Shown: positions 35,480 to 45,871, counted from the first letter of the stretch. The stretch: 64,000 nucleotides of DNA from Dehalococcoidia bacterium (GCA_009838465.1 VXRN01000054.1:1-64000), one strand, 5' to 3'. Numbers and translations: made by a program. Notes: generated from the sequence alone by a model not told the origin.

Positions 35480-36041
35480 GCAGCAGCAGTGATCTGGAAG
35501 ATGCTGATGGTGGTCGAGAAGCGGTCCAGGAGGCTGAACGCCCAGGAACTGATGAAGACGGGATAGCGATATTGACCACGGATGAGGTCGGCGCCTGATG
35601 ACGTTTACACACCATTTGACATAACCTCGAAATCAGAGTCGCAAGAGCAGCTAACCTGAATAAGCTGGGAGACATCTGCCAGCCAATAGGCGTACCAGGT
35701 GATCCCTATTATCATCGAGGCTACTTCGCGTCCCGCGAAGACCATGTACGCGGAGAAAATGGAATGCCCGCATTTCAGAACCGGATTCTACGAGGACGAG
35801 AGGACAATATTCAGGGTCGCGAAAGACGGGCCGAAAAGCTACTATGCGATCTCGCGCATATGCCCAGTCTGAAAAGAAATCACTCTACAGCTGCGAATGG
35901 AACGAGAGCAGTCGGAAACCGATCAACCAGTTACCACCGGGAGCGCTACTTGCTCTCAGTGATCCGCGAGCCGGAACTGGCAGCTCAAACGTAGCCGTTC
36001 CATAGACGGTTTGTGAAGAAAGAAGAAAGAGAGCAGTCCCC
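35480..36041. other. Stretch between CRISPR-like relic and MmgE/PrpD gene
   Basis: A possible fourth, very poor repeat could end near 35549. A 43-codon frame from ATG 35742 to the stop at 35871 (PHFRTGFYEDERTIFRVAKD) has an amino-acid mix like a real protein, but it is unrecognised. Confidence 0.35.
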
Positions 36042-37409
36042 ATGCCCCACTACCTGGACACCCTATCCCGTTTCGTCGCAGACGCCACGTTCCACAGCTT
36101 GCCCCCAAGTGCGATTGCCGCCAGCCGTGACGTTACGCTGGATACCCTCGGCGCGATAGCCTCCGGTATGCTGGAACCGGAAAATCTGCGCCTCGCTGAG
36201 TGGACTGCCGAGAACATGGCGCCCGCCGAATCCACCATCATCGCCACACACCACCGCGCCGCCGCGATGGGCGCCGCGCTCGTTAACGCCACCGCCGGAG
36301 TCGCGCTCGAAATGGACGAGGGCAACCGCTTCGGGGGCGGACATCCCGCCATCCATGTTCTGCCCGGCCTGCTCGCGGTCGCCGAGCGCGACGGCGCGTC
36401 CGGCGCTGACTTCCTGACCGCTCTGGTCGTCGGATACGAGGTAACCTCGCGGCTTGGCGGAGCGACCGTCGCGCGTCCCAACGTCCACTCACACGGGCAC
36501 TGGGGCGCGCCGGGAACGGCTGCCGCGATAGCCAAGCTGCGCGGTATGGACGCCTCCGACATCCGCGCTGTCATCAATGTCGCCGCCAGCATGAGTCCGG
36601 CAAACACCTGGACCAACGCCTTCGCCGGAGCCACCGTTCGCAATCTCTACCCCGGACGCTCAGCCATGCAGGGGGTGATGGCGGTCGCCCTGTACGAGTG
36701 CGGCTTCACGGCGCTGGACGACGCACCGTCGGACGTGTACGGAACCATACTCGGAGACTCGTTCGACGGCGAGGCGGCGGTGGCCGGACTCGGCGACGAG
36801 TGCCGGATCGAGCAAAACTACTTCAAGCTGCACGCTTGCTGCCGATACAACCACGCGACGCTGGACGGGGTCCAAGACGCGGCGGACTGCGCCAGGCTGT
36901 CGCCAGATGCCGTTGACGACATTGACTCCGTCACGGTATCCGTGCCCTGGATGCTTGACGGTATGCTGGGCGACTACCCTCAAAACATGCTGGCGGCAAA
37001 GTTCAACCTGCGCTATGCCGTCGCCGCTGCGCTCGCCACCGGGCGGACCGACATTACCGTGTTCAGAACGGACTCGATAGCCGACCCGACCATACGCGCC
37101 CTGTTCGACAGGGTCAGCGTCCAAGTCGGCGACGCTCCGCAACGCCAATCTGTCAGGGACCCGAGCGCCGGCGTCGAGATTCGACTCCGAAACGGCGCCG
37201 TCTCCAGGTCCCGCGTCCGGACCATCCGCGGCGACTACGGAAAGCGAATACCCCGCTCGGAGATAGTGGGCAAGTTCCAGTACCTGGCAACTCCCGCCCT
37301 GGGCCCCCAGCGAACCCAACAAGCCCTAGTCCGCATCGAAGCCCTGCAAGACTACGCTGACATACGCGGGTTCATAGAAGGGATATATGACGCAGAGGCG
37401 CAGTCATAA
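36042..37409 (+). CDS. MmgE/PrpD family protein (2-methylcitrate dehydratase/cis-aconitate decarboxylase fold)
   Basis: 455 residues. The all-helical N-terminal domain carries ASRDVTLDTLGAIASGM, ALEMDEGNRFGGGHPAIHVL and VGYEVTSRLGGA. NVHSHGHWGAPGTAAAIAKL is the signature loop, then FKLHACCRYNHATLDGV and the C-terminal domain with VVG/ILGDSFDGE. Members dehydrate methylcitrate or decarboxylate aconitate-like acids. The substrate here is unknown and no propionate genes are adjacent. AGAAAGAGAG before the ATG is a weak ribosome site. Confidence 0.88.
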   Translation: MPHYLDTLSRFVADATFHSLPPSAIAASRDVTLDTLGAIASGMLEPENLRLAEWTAENMAPAESTIIATHHRAAAMGAALVNATAGVALEMDEGNRFGGGHPAIHVLPGLLAVAERDGASGADFLTALVVGYEVTSRLGGATVARPNVHSHGHWGAPGTAAAIAKLRGMDASDIRAVINVAASMSPANTWTNAFAGATVRNLYPGRSAMQGVMAVALYECGFTALDDAPSDVYGTILGDSFDGEAAVAGLGDECRIEQNYFKLHACCRYNHATLDGVQDAADCARLSPDAVDDIDSVTVSVPWMLDGMLGDYPQNMLAAKFNLRYAVAAALATGRTDITVFRTDSIADPTIRALFDRVSVQVGDAPQRQSVRDPSAGVEIRLRNGAVSRSRVRTIRGDYGKRIPRSEIVGKFQYLATPALGPQRTQQALVRIEALQDYADIRGFIEGIYDAEAQS

Positions 37410-37416
37410 GATCCGC

Positions 37417-37863
37417 CTATGCGTCATATCCTCCTAACCTCGGCAGTATCAGTCTCCGCAACCCGACTACCTCATTTATCAGCCGCCGCAGACTGCCGTT
37501 GTTCACCTTGGTATGCGATATCCAGCCGTCGCTTGTCGGATCGCCCAGGAAGAACCGCGGCATGACCAAGTTGGTTCCCCCGGCCAGCTGCTCGACATCC
37601 CCTTGTACGTCGCCTGTGCTCCCGGCCTCGGTCAGCAGCGCGACCGCCTGGTCGTAGCGATTCACCGCAGCGGTGCCGGCGTCGGGGTCATGGTAGATCA
37701 CGAACGTGACGGCGGAATTCTCATCCGCGCCGGAGGCCGCGGTATGTTCTTCCCTTCCTGCGGAACGTTTGAGTCCCTGAATTTTAGGTTCCTTGGCTGG
37801 GGCCGATTCCTGGGGCGCCGGTAGTCTCAGATGCTTGAGATGACGTTCCAGCAGCAGTGTGGG
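37417..37863 (-). pseudogene. 5'-truncated hypothetical gene
   Basis: The minus frame is open from 37863 to the stop at 37417 (about 148 codons) with a consistent protein-like mix: LLLERHLKHLRLPAPQESAP, then TFVIYHDPDAGTAAVNRYDQ, and ISHTKVNNGSLRRLINEVVG. The frame has no start codon with a ribosome site and begins right after a TAG. The only start near its middle is GTG 37701, which cuts into a conserved-looking segment. The family is not recognised. It is convergent with MmgE/PrpD. Confidence 0.5.
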
Positions 37864-38316
37864 CTAATCGCTCACGATGCCCTCCGGACAGTAGAGTCAT
37901 ATGGTCTGTGGCCGATGTCCTGCCCACGCTGACCCTGGAAAGATACAGGTACAGCTCCAGATCGAGACTGGGAGGCGTTCCACGTGGCCGAAGCGCGTGA
38001 TTCTCCCAATATGACTGGCCGCAAATAAACTTCAGGACGATCTAGAACTTTGAGCTTTGCCTATTCGTCCTGCGTCGATGCCACTCGCGCCACCATTGAC
38101 TCGTTGCATGAATCTCTCATACATTTTGAAGTCGTATCTCGAGTTGACCCCAGTGGGGAATAAGTGTCACACTGCCTGCGCGAAATCTACCTCCCGTGTC
38201 AGGCTGTTGGATTCCAGACAACTTCCCAACGAGACAACCCCTGAAGGTGAGATACGCGACACAATGGGAGTCAACAGGCCCCGCTTCGTGGGCCGCAACC
38301 AGTGAACAGGATAAAG
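37864..38316. other. Intergenic stretch, nothing recognised
   Basis: It presumably contains the promoter of the M16 peptidase gene. No coding frame is supported. Confidence 0.45.
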
Positions 38317-41300
38317 ATGAGATTACTATTCAAACTGCCGGCGATGCTTGTACTCACGTCCATGATGGCGCTTGGCCTCCTGGCATGTGACCAAGAACCG
38401 CCATCCCCGTCGCTGCCCGGACGCACAGCCACCGTCGCTCCGGCTGCGGTTCTCATTCCCGAACCCACGGCGTCAACGGCTGTCTCCATACCGTCGCCAA
38501 CAACTGTCCCGCAGCCAACCGATACGCCACAGCCCACCGCCACGATAACGCCTTCTCCTACCCTCACACCCCGTCCAACCACCACGACAGTCCCGGCTCC
38601 GACTCGCACGCCACAGCCTACGGCCACGGCGGTCCCGCAGCCAACCGAAACCCCTGAGCCCACCGCCACAACGATCCCGGCTCCGACCCAAACCCCACAG
38701 CCCACTGCCACGGCGGTCCCTACTCCGGCGCCGGAAGCGAGTCTCGACACGCCCCTGCCCTTCGACCCCGCAGTGGTGCGAGGCACTCTTTCCAACGGTC
38801 TCAACTACTACATCAGACATAATGAGGAGCCCAGGGACAGGGCTCAGATTACACTCGTGGTGAAGGCCGGCTCAGTTCACGAAACTGAGGAACAGAGAGG
38901 TCTGGCGCACTTCGTAGAGCACATGGCCTTCAATGGGACCGAGCGATTCGCCAAGCAGGAAATCATCAGCTACCTCGAGTCGATCGGAAGCGGACTTGGA
39001 CATGACGTGAACGCGCGGACCGGCTTCGATGACACCCTCTATTTCCTGGAAATCCCGACCGATGACCCAGAGATCACCGAGACTGCATTTCGGATTCTGA
39101 GCGACTGGGCCTACGCGGTGTCGTTCGATCCCGAAGAGGTCGATCTGGAACGGGGAGTCGTGCTGGAGGAGTGGCGCCTCTACCAGGGGTTTAGTTCGCG
39201 CCTTCAGGACAATCTGCTCATCCTGCTGCTCGGCGACTCTCTCTACTCGCAGCGCAGTCCCATAGGGCTGCCCGAGGTCATCGAAACCGCCCCCGCTCAG
39301 GTTCTCAGAGACTACTACGAACGCTGGTACAGACCTGACCTGATGGCAGTCGTGGCCGTCGGTGCCTTCGACGTCGGTGTGATCGAAGCCAAAATCAAAC
39401 AGCACTTCGCTCCTCCGCCGGAGGGAGAAGCCACCCAGGAGCGCGCCGCCGCCGCTACCTCCACTGACAGGCCGGACTTCGACGTCCCCGGACACGAGGC
39501 GCCATGGATCGAGGTATTCACTGACTCGGAGTCGCCCGGAAACCAGTTCGTTTTCATCCGTAAGCTCACTCCCGATCCTGGTCAGGACCATACGGCATTT
39601 CGACGCATGGTGGTGGAGAGACTCGCCTTCATGATGCTGAACGCGAGGCTGTCCGAGCGGGCGCAGATCGCCGATCCGCCCTACCTGTTGGCCGACGCCG
39701 GCCGTTCGCCCTACGTGGAACATCTGGACATCCTGACGTTCTCCGGCTGGGTGAACCCCGCCGGTGTCGAGCGCGGACTGGCGGCCGTTCTGGAGGAATT
39801 GCAGCGTGTTGGCCTGTATGGGTTCACCGAGGGCGAACTCGAACGGGAAAAGAGCAACCTCTTGAGCGAGGAGGAGAGCGCATACAAGCAGCGCGACCAG
39901 GTGCCCTCGCAGGATTTCGTGGACCAGTACGTGGACCACTTCCTGAGCGGCAGGCCGTCTCCGAGTATCGAGGCGGAGTGGGCGCTATACCAGGAGATTC
40001 TTCCGCAGATCTCCCTCCAGGAGTTCGATGACGTGGTTGACTTGTGGAACAGGTCGGAGGACCGTGCACTCCTCGTTGTGCGCCCGGAGGAGACTGAAGG
40101 CAGCTCTGACGAAGAACTGACGGCGGCGACCCTTTCGCAGCTGGAACAGGCTGGCACCCTGGTGGTGGAACCCTACGTGGACACCCTGGGAGACCTCCTT
40201 CTGATGAGCGTAATCCCCGAGCCCGGAAGTATCGTTGCCGAAGAGCTGATAGAGTCGATAGATGCCCGGAGATGGACGCTGTCCAACGGCGTCACGGTAA
40301 TTGCCAAGCAGACGGATTTCCGCGACGATGAAGTGGAATTCAGCGCTTTCAGCCCCGGCGGGCATTCGCTCGCGACAGACGAAGACCACGTGTCCGCCAC
40401 ATACGCCGCCCAATTGGTAGGAGGAAGTGGCGTCGGACCACACGACACTGTGACCCTTGAAAAACTGCTTGCAGGTAAGCGGGTCTCGGTATCGCCCTTC
40501 ATAGGGGAACTGTTCGAAGGATTCAGTGGCAATGCCTCTCCCGAGGACATGGAGACCATGTTCCAGCTCATCGCACTCTATGCCACTGTCCCTCGTCTGG
40601 ACCCAACATTCTTCGCCTCGTACGAGGCCCGCCTGCGCAGTGTCGCGGAGTTTCGGGCGGCCGAGCCGGACGCAATCCTCTGGGATGCCGTAAACACCAT
40701 CCGTCGCCAGAGTCACTTCCGAGCGCGTCCCCTGACAGTCGGACTGCTCGAGGAATTAAACATGGAACGTGCAGAAGCCGTGTACGGGGAGCGATTTGCA
40801 AATCTGGGCGATGCCACCTTCGTGTTCGTTGGCGCATTCGAATGGGACGATCTGCGCTCTCTGACAACCACCTACCTGGCCAGCCTACCTAACACCGGAG
40901 GCTCCGAGGAATGGAGAGACCTCGAGATAGACCCGCCGCCACATACCGAAGACCATGTCGTCCATGGCGGCATCGAGCCGCGGAGCAATACGGTGCTGCT
41001 GTTTACCGGAGACATGGAGTGGAAGTGGCAAGAGGCGCTCGAGCTCAGGGTGTTGAGTGAGATGCTGGGCATTCGCCTGCGCGAAAGGGTCCGCGAACAG
41101 CTGGGCGGCACATACAGCATCAGCGTGGTCGCAAGAGACTCCAGTCTGCCGGACGACGAGTATCGGGTTTACATCATTTTTGGCAGCGATCCTTCTCGGA
41201 CTGAAGAACTCTTTGGCGAGGTAATGGCCGAGGTGGAATGGCTGCGTTCAGGTGGCGAACAGGAGTACCTCGATAAAGCGAAGGAACTGCTTCGCACTGA

Positions 41301-41499
41301 GAGAGAGAAGGAGCTGCGGGAGAATGAGTTCTGGCTCAATGAAATCCGTTATGTAGTGCAAAGAAGTGAATCGTTCGAAGAGATAACAGGCTTCGACACC
41401 CTGCTGGACGAGTCGACTCTGGAGGATGTCGCGGCAGCAGCGCAACTCTACATGACGGACGAACACTATGTAAGAGTTGTACTGCTTCCAGAAGAGTAA
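38317..41499 (+). CDS. M16-family zinc metallopeptidase, secreted lipoprotein
   Basis: About 1060 residues from ATG 38317, preceded by AGGATAA. The signal peptide ends in LGLLAC (lipobox), so the mature protein is anchored outside the membrane. A Pro/Thr linker of about 75 residues follows. The first M16 domain has the inverted zinc motif GLAHFVEHMAFNGT (HxxEH, His about 198) and the downstream Glu in VLEEWR. NVLF-type strands follow, and a second, inactive M16 half ends the protein. Two-domain M16 proteins of this size cut peptides inside a clamshell chamber. The gene stands alone. Confidence 0.93.
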   Translation: MRLLFKLPAMLVLTSMMALGLLACDQEPPSPSLPGRTATVAPAAVLIPEPTASTAVSIPSPTTVPQPTDTPQPTATITPSPTLTPRPTTTTVPAPTRTPQPTATAVPQPTETPEPTATTIPAPTQTPQPTATAVPTPAPEASLDTPLPFDPAVVRGTLSNGLNYYIRHNEEPRDRAQITLVVKAGSVHETEEQRGLAHFVEHMAFNGTERFAKQEIISYLESIGSGLGHDVNARTGFDDTLYFLEIPTDDPEITETAFRILSDWAYAVSFDPEEVDLERGVVLEEWRLYQGFSSRLQDNLLILLLGDSLYSQRSPIGLPEVIETAPAQVLRDYYERWYRPDLMAVVAVGAFDVGVIEAKIKQHFAPPPEGEATQERAAAATSTDRPDFDVPGHEAPWIEVFTDSESPGNQFVFIRKLTPDPGQDHTAFRRMVVERLAFMMLNARLSERAQIADPPYLLADAGRSPYVEHLDILTFSGWVNPAGVERGLAAVLEELQRVGLYGFTEGELEREKSNLLSEEESAYKQRDQVPSQDFVDQYVDHFLSGRPSPSIEAEWALYQEILPQISLQEFDDVVDLWNRSEDRALLVVRPEETEGSSDEELTAATLSQLEQAGTLVVEPYVDTLGDLLLMSVIPEPGSIVAEELIESIDARRWTLSNGVTVIAKQTDFRDDEVEFSAFSPGGHSLATDEDHVSATYAAQLVGGSGVGPHDTVTLEKLLAGKRVSVSPFIGELFEGFSGNASPEDMETMFQLIALYATVPRLDPTFFASYEARLRSVAEFRAAEPDAILWDAVNTIRRQSHFRARPLTVGLLEELNMERAEAVYGERFANLGDATFVFVGAFEWDDLRSLTTTYLASLPNTGGSEEWRDLEIDPPPHTEDHVVHGGIEPRSNTVLLFTGDMEWKWQEALELRVLSEMLGIRLRERVREQLGGTYSISVVARDSSLPDDEYRVYIIFGSDPSRTEELFGEVMAEVEWLRSGGEQEYLDKAKELLRTEREKELRENEFWLNEIRYVVQRSESFEEITGFDTLLDESTLEDVAAAAQLYMTDEHYVRVVLLPEE
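38506..38730 (+). repeat. Pro/Thr-rich linker minisatellite in the M16 lipoprotein
   Basis: About five units of 39-42 bases encode variants of VPQPTDTPQPTAT and VPAPTRTPQPTAT. It forms the spacer between lipid anchor and catalytic domain. Confidence 0.85.
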
Positions 41500-41802
41500 T
41501 GAGGTAACAGATACGCGGACGTGAGTGTCCCCGGAGTCCTTGGGACTAAGAAGCATGCTTCATAGATGTCGTCGAATTGAAAGCGTCCCTTCGTCTTTGG
41601 GAAAGATGTTTTTGGTCTGAGTTTCAGCCTGAGGCAGAGTTCAACAGTCGACTGATGGGCCGATTGCTTCGAGCCAAGCAACTTCATGGTACTGACCGGC
41701 CTCGGATGCCGCGACGCGAGCCGAGTCAAAGGAGTCTCTGCATCTCCGCCAACATCCGTCGGAAGATTTACAACCTGGTAACGTTAATGTTACTGTCGCT
41801 GT

Positions 41803-42134
41803 ATGATCGAGATTAGAGAATACATTGACGGTCGGGGCCGCAGTCCCTTCGGTCGATGGTTCAACGGTCTCGATGCCAGCGCAGCGGCCAGGGTGAGAGA
41901 ACGTCCCTTGCCCGCATGGAGGCTGGCAACCTGTCCAACGTGCGAGGGGTTGGCAGGGGAGTCCTGGAGCGCCGCATAAACGTCGGGCCGGGCTACCGGG
42001 TCTATTTCGGCAGAGACGGCAACACGCTGATAGTTCTGCTGGGAGGCGGAACCAAGGCACGTCAGCAGACAGACATCGAGCGAGCCCGTGACCTCTGGCA
42101 AGAGTACAGGCGTCGCAATCAGCAGGAGGGATAA
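41803..42134 (+). pseudogene. RelE/HigB-type addiction-module killer toxin, frameshifted
   Basis: From ATG 41803 the frame reads MIEIREYIDGRGRSPFGRWF, then NGLDASAAARV. Near 41896-41903 one base is missing. The next frame continues TSLARMEAGNLSNVRGVGRG, then VLERRINVGPGYRVYFGRDG and ends QEYRRRNQQEG at 42134. Joined, this is a full ParE/RelE-superfamily killer protein of about 110 residues. The antitoxin gene starts 4 bases later and is intact. Confidence 0.8.
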
Positions 42135-42137
42135 GGT

Positions 42138-42455
42138 ATGCCGCTGACCCGTGACTTCAAGGAGACCGTGCAGGCCCGCGCCGCGTGTGACCCGGCGTTT
42201 CGAGAAGGGTTGCTGAAGGAAGGCGTGGAGTGTCTGCTCACCGGGGACGTCGATGCGGGCAAGATCGTGCTGCGCGACTACATCAACGCGACTATTGGAT
42301 TCGAGGAACTAGGTTCGTTGACGAACAAGCCGCCCAAGAGCCTGATGCGGATGTTCGGTCCGTCCGGCAATCCGAACGCTCGCAACCTGTTCGAGGTAAT
42401 CAGTTGCATACAGGAGCACGAGGGCGTCCATCTTGAAGTGAACGCCGTTCGATAG
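42138..42455 (+). CDS. Antitoxin of the RelE-type module (probable HTH, addiction antidote family)
   Basis: 105 residues: MPLTRDFKETVQARAACDPA, then FREGLLKEGVECLLTGDVDA, and the DNA-binding part IGFEELGSLTNKPPKSLMRM followed by FGPSGNPNARNLFEVI. This is the usual partner of killer proteins of the preceding type. It is intact although its toxin is frameshifted. It should bind the toxin and repress the operon promoter. Confidence 0.85.
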   Translation: MPLTRDFKETVQARAACDPAFREGLLKEGVECLLTGDVDAGKIVLRDYINATIGFEELGSLTNKPPKSLMRMFGPSGNPNARNLFEVISCIQEHEGVHLEVNAVR

Positions 42456-42937
42456 TCGGCAATATCCAGCGTCCTCAGTGTCCAGATGAAGACTATAATC
42501 CCTGCCACGAGCCACGACCAGTTGCGGAGAGTCAGGCCTGGGGTATATTCTCGGCGAGCAGTAGCCAAGCCTATAAGTGTCAAGATGGCTGACACCACTG
42601 GCAACGTTACTCCCTTACCAGCCCTGGCTACAACTGGCTGGCTCCGTCAACTCCTTTTCCCCGAGTGCTTGTCCCAAGTGCAGGGTAGGTTGACAGGTTT
42701 AAGGGTGGGCGGCAGCTATGGGGAGGTCGGAAGGATGGGACAAAAGGGTGCATTATGTCTCGATCCCGTGTTAACGGCCAGTGATTCCGTCCGCCATAAC
42801 TGTTCAGCGATTATGTCACACCATTATGGAGCAGGTGTATAATTGAGTTGGTAAATAGTCCAATGCCAGACCTTCCTTCCGCCGCTGATTGAATTCAGCT
42901 GTACTAGTTCCCAAATAATCGCATGGGCAACTAACCC
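42456..42937. other. Intergenic stretch with a minus-strand membrane-protein fragment
   Basis: On the minus strand, about 42460-42604 reads SAILTLIGLATARREYTPGL, then TLRNWSWLVAGIIVFIWTLR, which looks like the end of a small membrane protein. No complete gene can be drawn. A start codon with a ribosome site for the ABC permease is not obvious either. Confidence 0.35.
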
Positions 42938-44119
42938 ATGAATCTGCTGCGCAGCCTTACGAGACGGAAGTTGCGTACTGCGCTGACCGTCATCGGCATT
43001 GCAGTCGGGATATGGGCCCTGGTCGTGATGGCCGCGTTAGCGACCAAGCTCAGCGCCATTGTGGAGAGCTCGTCCACCTACTTTCGGGACAAGGTCGTGG
43101 TGACGGACGCAGCCGGCACTCCCTTCTCCACGGTGGGGGCATTGACACCCTTGACCATCGACGTCGTCCGACAGATTGAAAAAGTGCCGGGTGTTGCCGT
43201 CGCGGTACCCCGAGTAATGCTGCCCATGAACCCGGACGACCCGGGCAACGCTTTTCAACTGCCAGCCTACATCGTGGGATACACGGAAGGGGCTGACCGG
43301 GGCTATGAGACTTTTCCAATGAAGGTCGCGAAGGGGCGAGCCACAGGGCCGGGAGATGAAGGGCAGCAAGTGGTATTCCTCGGTTCGGACCTGGCTCGTC
43401 AATTCGACAAGAGGCCAGGCGACGCTTTTGAGATCCGCGGGATCGAGTTCACGGTCGTCGGTGTCGGAGAACCTAGGCTGATGACCTTCGACACGTCTGC
43501 CGTCATCCCTTTAACGGAAGCCCAGGCGATGCTGTACCGTGAGGCCCCCATCGTAGTCGGGCGAGAACTGGATCCGGGCCAACTGACATCTGCGGTGATT
43601 GTCTATCCGGACAATGGGATGGATACAGGCCTCCTGGCGCAGAGGATCGAAAAGAATATCCCGAAAGTTCGGGCTGGTACTAGCACCGACTTCGACAACC
43701 AGTTCGGATCTACCCTGGCGATCTTTAACACGATCATCCTCAGCGTGGCGCTGATCAGCGTGGTGGTAGGCGGACTCTCCGTCATTAACACGATGACGAT
43801 CAACGTGACGGAAAGAACCAGGGAAATTGGCATCAAGCGAGCCATCGGAGCATCGCGAGTCCGGATCATGCGAGAGCTACTATCCGAAGCGGCCTTCATT
43901 GGCCTGATCGGCGGTCTGGTTGGACTGGCGTCAGGAACTGCATTCATATACGGAGCTAATCAGGTCGGTGAAACATCGGGAACGGTTCTGTTCCTGTTAA
44001 CTCCCAAGATTGCCACCTTAGCGGTGGCCTTCTCGACGGCGCTTGGAACCGTGGCCGGGGCGTTGCCGGCATGGAACGCCTCAGGACTGGATCCCATTGA
44101 GGCGCTGAGGTATGAGTAG
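42938..44119 (+). CDS. MacB/LolC-type ABC transporter permease (FtsX fold)
   Basis: 393 residues. The N-terminus is RRKLRTALTVIGIAVGIWAL (first membrane helix). A large extracytoplasmic MacB_PCD domain spans about 45-265. Three helices follow, including LISVVVGGLSVINTMTINVT with ERTREIGIKRAIGASRVRIM, the cytosolic coupling stretch of MacB permeases. The end is LPAWNASGLDPIEALRYE, typical of the family. Such systems power release of lipoproteins, toxins or peptides from the membrane. The ATPase follows 9 bases later. Confidence 0.92.
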   Translation: MNLLRSLTRRKLRTALTVIGIAVGIWALVVMAALATKLSAIVESSSTYFRDKVVVTDAAGTPFSTVGALTPLTIDVVRQIEKVPGVAVAVPRVMLPMNPDDPGNAFQLPAYIVGYTEGADRGYETFPMKVAKGRATGPGDEGQQVVFLGSDLARQFDKRPGDAFEIRGIEFTVVGVGEPRLMTFDTSAVIPLTEAQAMLYREAPIVVGRELDPGQLTSAVIVYPDNGMDTGLLAQRIEKNIPKVRAGTSTDFDNQFGSTLAIFNTIILSVALISVVVGGLSVINTMTINVTERTREIGIKRAIGASRVRIMRELLSEAAFIGLIGGLVGLASGTAFIYGANQVGETSGTVLFLLTPKIATLAVAFSTALGTVAGALPAWNASGLDPIEALRYE

Positions 44120-44128
44120 GGATGAGGC

Positions 44129-44821
44129 ATGGCCTTTCTGAAAGCTCTCAATCTCCGTAAGACCTACCGCCTTGGTCGGCACAATGTAGTGCAGGCTCTG
44201 CGCGGAGTGGACGTGACGGTGGAAGTCGGCGAAATGGTGGCAATCGTTGGGCCGTCAGGATCGGGTAAGAGCACCCTAATGCACATTCTCGGTCTGCTGC
44301 ACTCGCCTGACAGAGGCTGCGACCCTCCGCCAAGCCTGGTGTTCGACGGTACGGACGTAGCGGAGTTACAGGATCGAGAGCGCACCAGGATGCGGGCGGA
44401 GAGGATTGGTGTCGTATTCCAATCGTTCAATCTCGTTCCGACGCTAACGGCTGTTGAAAACGTGGCGCTTCCGGCCGAGTATGCCGGCCAAAGGCGAAAG
44501 ACAGCGCTGGCCGCTGCCGCAGGAGCCCTGGATATGGTGGGAATGGGCGACCGATTGAGCCACCGTCCCATGGAATTGTCAGGTGGGCAGCAACAACGAG
44601 TAGCCATCGCCCGGGCCTTGGTCACAGAGCCAGCGCTCCTATTGGCAGACGAGCCTACAGGAAATCTGGATTCGGAGAACACCGGCGAGTTGCTGGAACT
44701 TCTACGCAAGTGCAACACGGAGAGGCGGCAGACGATGATTCTGGTGCCCCATGATTCTCGAGTGAGCGAAGCCTGCAGCCGAGTGCTGACAATGCAGGAC
44801 GGGATGATTCGGGAAGGATAA
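44129..44821 (+). CDS. ABC transporter ATP-binding protein, MacB/LolD type
   Basis: 230 residues. Walker A is VGPSGSGKSTLMHILGLL, the Q-loop FQSFNLVPTLTAVENV, the signature LSGGQQQRVAIARAL, and Walker B LLLADEPTGNLDSEN. The usual His-loop His is in LVPHDSRV. It pairs with the preceding permease; together they form a dimeric ABC machine with no binding protein. No periplasmic adaptor is adjacent. Confidence 0.95.
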   Translation: MAFLKALNLRKTYRLGRHNVVQALRGVDVTVEVGEMVAIVGPSGSGKSTLMHILGLLHSPDRGCDPPPSLVFDGTDVAELQDRERTRMRAERIGVVFQSFNLVPTLTAVENVALPAEYAGQRRKTALAAAAGALDMVGMGDRLSHRPMELSGGQQQRVAIARALVTEPALLLADEPTGNLDSENTGELLELLRKCNTERRQTMILVPHDSRVSEACSRVLTMQDGMIREG

Positions 44822-45070
44822 TTTACCATCGCGAGGCGGGGTCTAGAGTGTAGGAATCGCAGGTCGCTGTTAAACAGCAGACTAAGATCCAGATCAAGCA
44901 GTCGTGAGCCCTGCACAACGGGTTCAACCACGCCCATACGACGCGTCTGAACGAAGCCGATCAAACTCCAATAATCGGCTTGGCTCCCAGAGGGGTCTTC
45001 AGGCGGCCAGCGGCAGACAAAATCCGCCCCTATCGGCGCTCCTTGAGTGTGAGGTCGCACCCCATCGCAA

Positions 45071-45871
45071 CTATCCTCCCGCGCTCTCTGATAACGGTTC
45101 CTGCTTACCGTATAGAACGCTCCTGGGCAGGTGTGCGTTAGGCGCCATGCCTCCATCGGTGATAACTCCGTGGATGCGAACGTCGTCCCTCAGGTGCTGT
45201 CGCAGAGCATCAATTCCGGTAAACAGGTGGATAACCGCGTTCAGCGCGTTGATGCCGGCCTCAGGGGCGGCGGCGGCGTGAGCGGCTTTCCCGTGATACA
45301 TATACCGGTAGCCGACCATCGCCAGGCTCCAACTCTCCCCCTCCGCCGCGGTCGTCGGCGCTAAAGTGCGATTGGAGAAGGGATGGGACGAAAGGGTGGC
45401 ATCCACGCCCTCGAATACACCGGCCTCCAGCAGCCGTATCTTACCACCGCCACCCTCCTCCGCCGGAGTTCCAATTACCACTGCGCGTCCGGGTAAGTCC
45501 TGTGCATTCGCCTGTAGGCCCAGGGCAGCGCCCATCGCGGCCATCGCAATGAGATTGTGTCCGCATCCGTGTCCAATCTCTGGCAGCGCATCGTATTCCG
45601 CCAGGACGGCAATCGTAGGGCCTCCACCGCCGCCGCCGGGGATGGTGGCCCGGAACGCCGTTTCTAACCCACCGGCACCGCGCTCCACCTGAATGTCGCA
45701 ACTCTCGAGGAACCCGGCCAGGGCGCTGGATGAGTAGTGTTCCTGGTAGTTCAACTCAGGATGGGAGTGGATATCTTTCGAGAGATCGAAAAGGGCTTGT
45801 CTCGAATCATCAATCGCGGAGTTAGAGCGAGCGGCGATCTCTTCTTTGTGTCGGGCAGGTTGGCGAGTCAT
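45071..45871 (-). CDS. M20-family amidohydrolase, C-terminally truncated
   Basis: 266 residues where intact members have about 390. The N-terminal catalytic part is present: SKDIHSHPELNYQEHYSS, VLAEYDALPEIGHGCGHNLI (metal ligands), GTPAEEGGGGKIRLL and the lid segment KAAHAAAAPEAGINALNAVI. After GVITDGGMAPNAHLP the frame ends in an unrelated tail, and no continuation was found in the other frames. The C-terminal catalytic strands and last metal ligand are gone. It probably is a dead relic of an aminoacyl or amidobenzoyl hydrolase. Confidence 0.75.
   Translation of the reverse strand: MTRQPARHKEEIAARSNSAIDDSRQALFDLSKDIHSHPELNYQEHYSSSALAGFLESCDIQVERGAGGLETAFRATIPGGGGGGPTIAVLAEYDALPEIGHGCGHNLIAMAAMGAALGLQANAQDLPGRAVVIGTPAEEGGGGKIRLLEAGVFEGVDATLSSHPFSNRTLAPTTAAEGESWSLAMVGYRYMYHGKAAHAAAAPEAGINALNAVIHLFTGIDALRQHLRDDVRIHGVITDGGMAPNAHLPRSVLYGKQEPLSESAGG

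Noticed and set aside
38506-38730. Regular GC-rich repeats as a CRISPR array
   Set aside because: They are in frame, of coding period, and encode the Pro/Thr linker of a lipoprotein.
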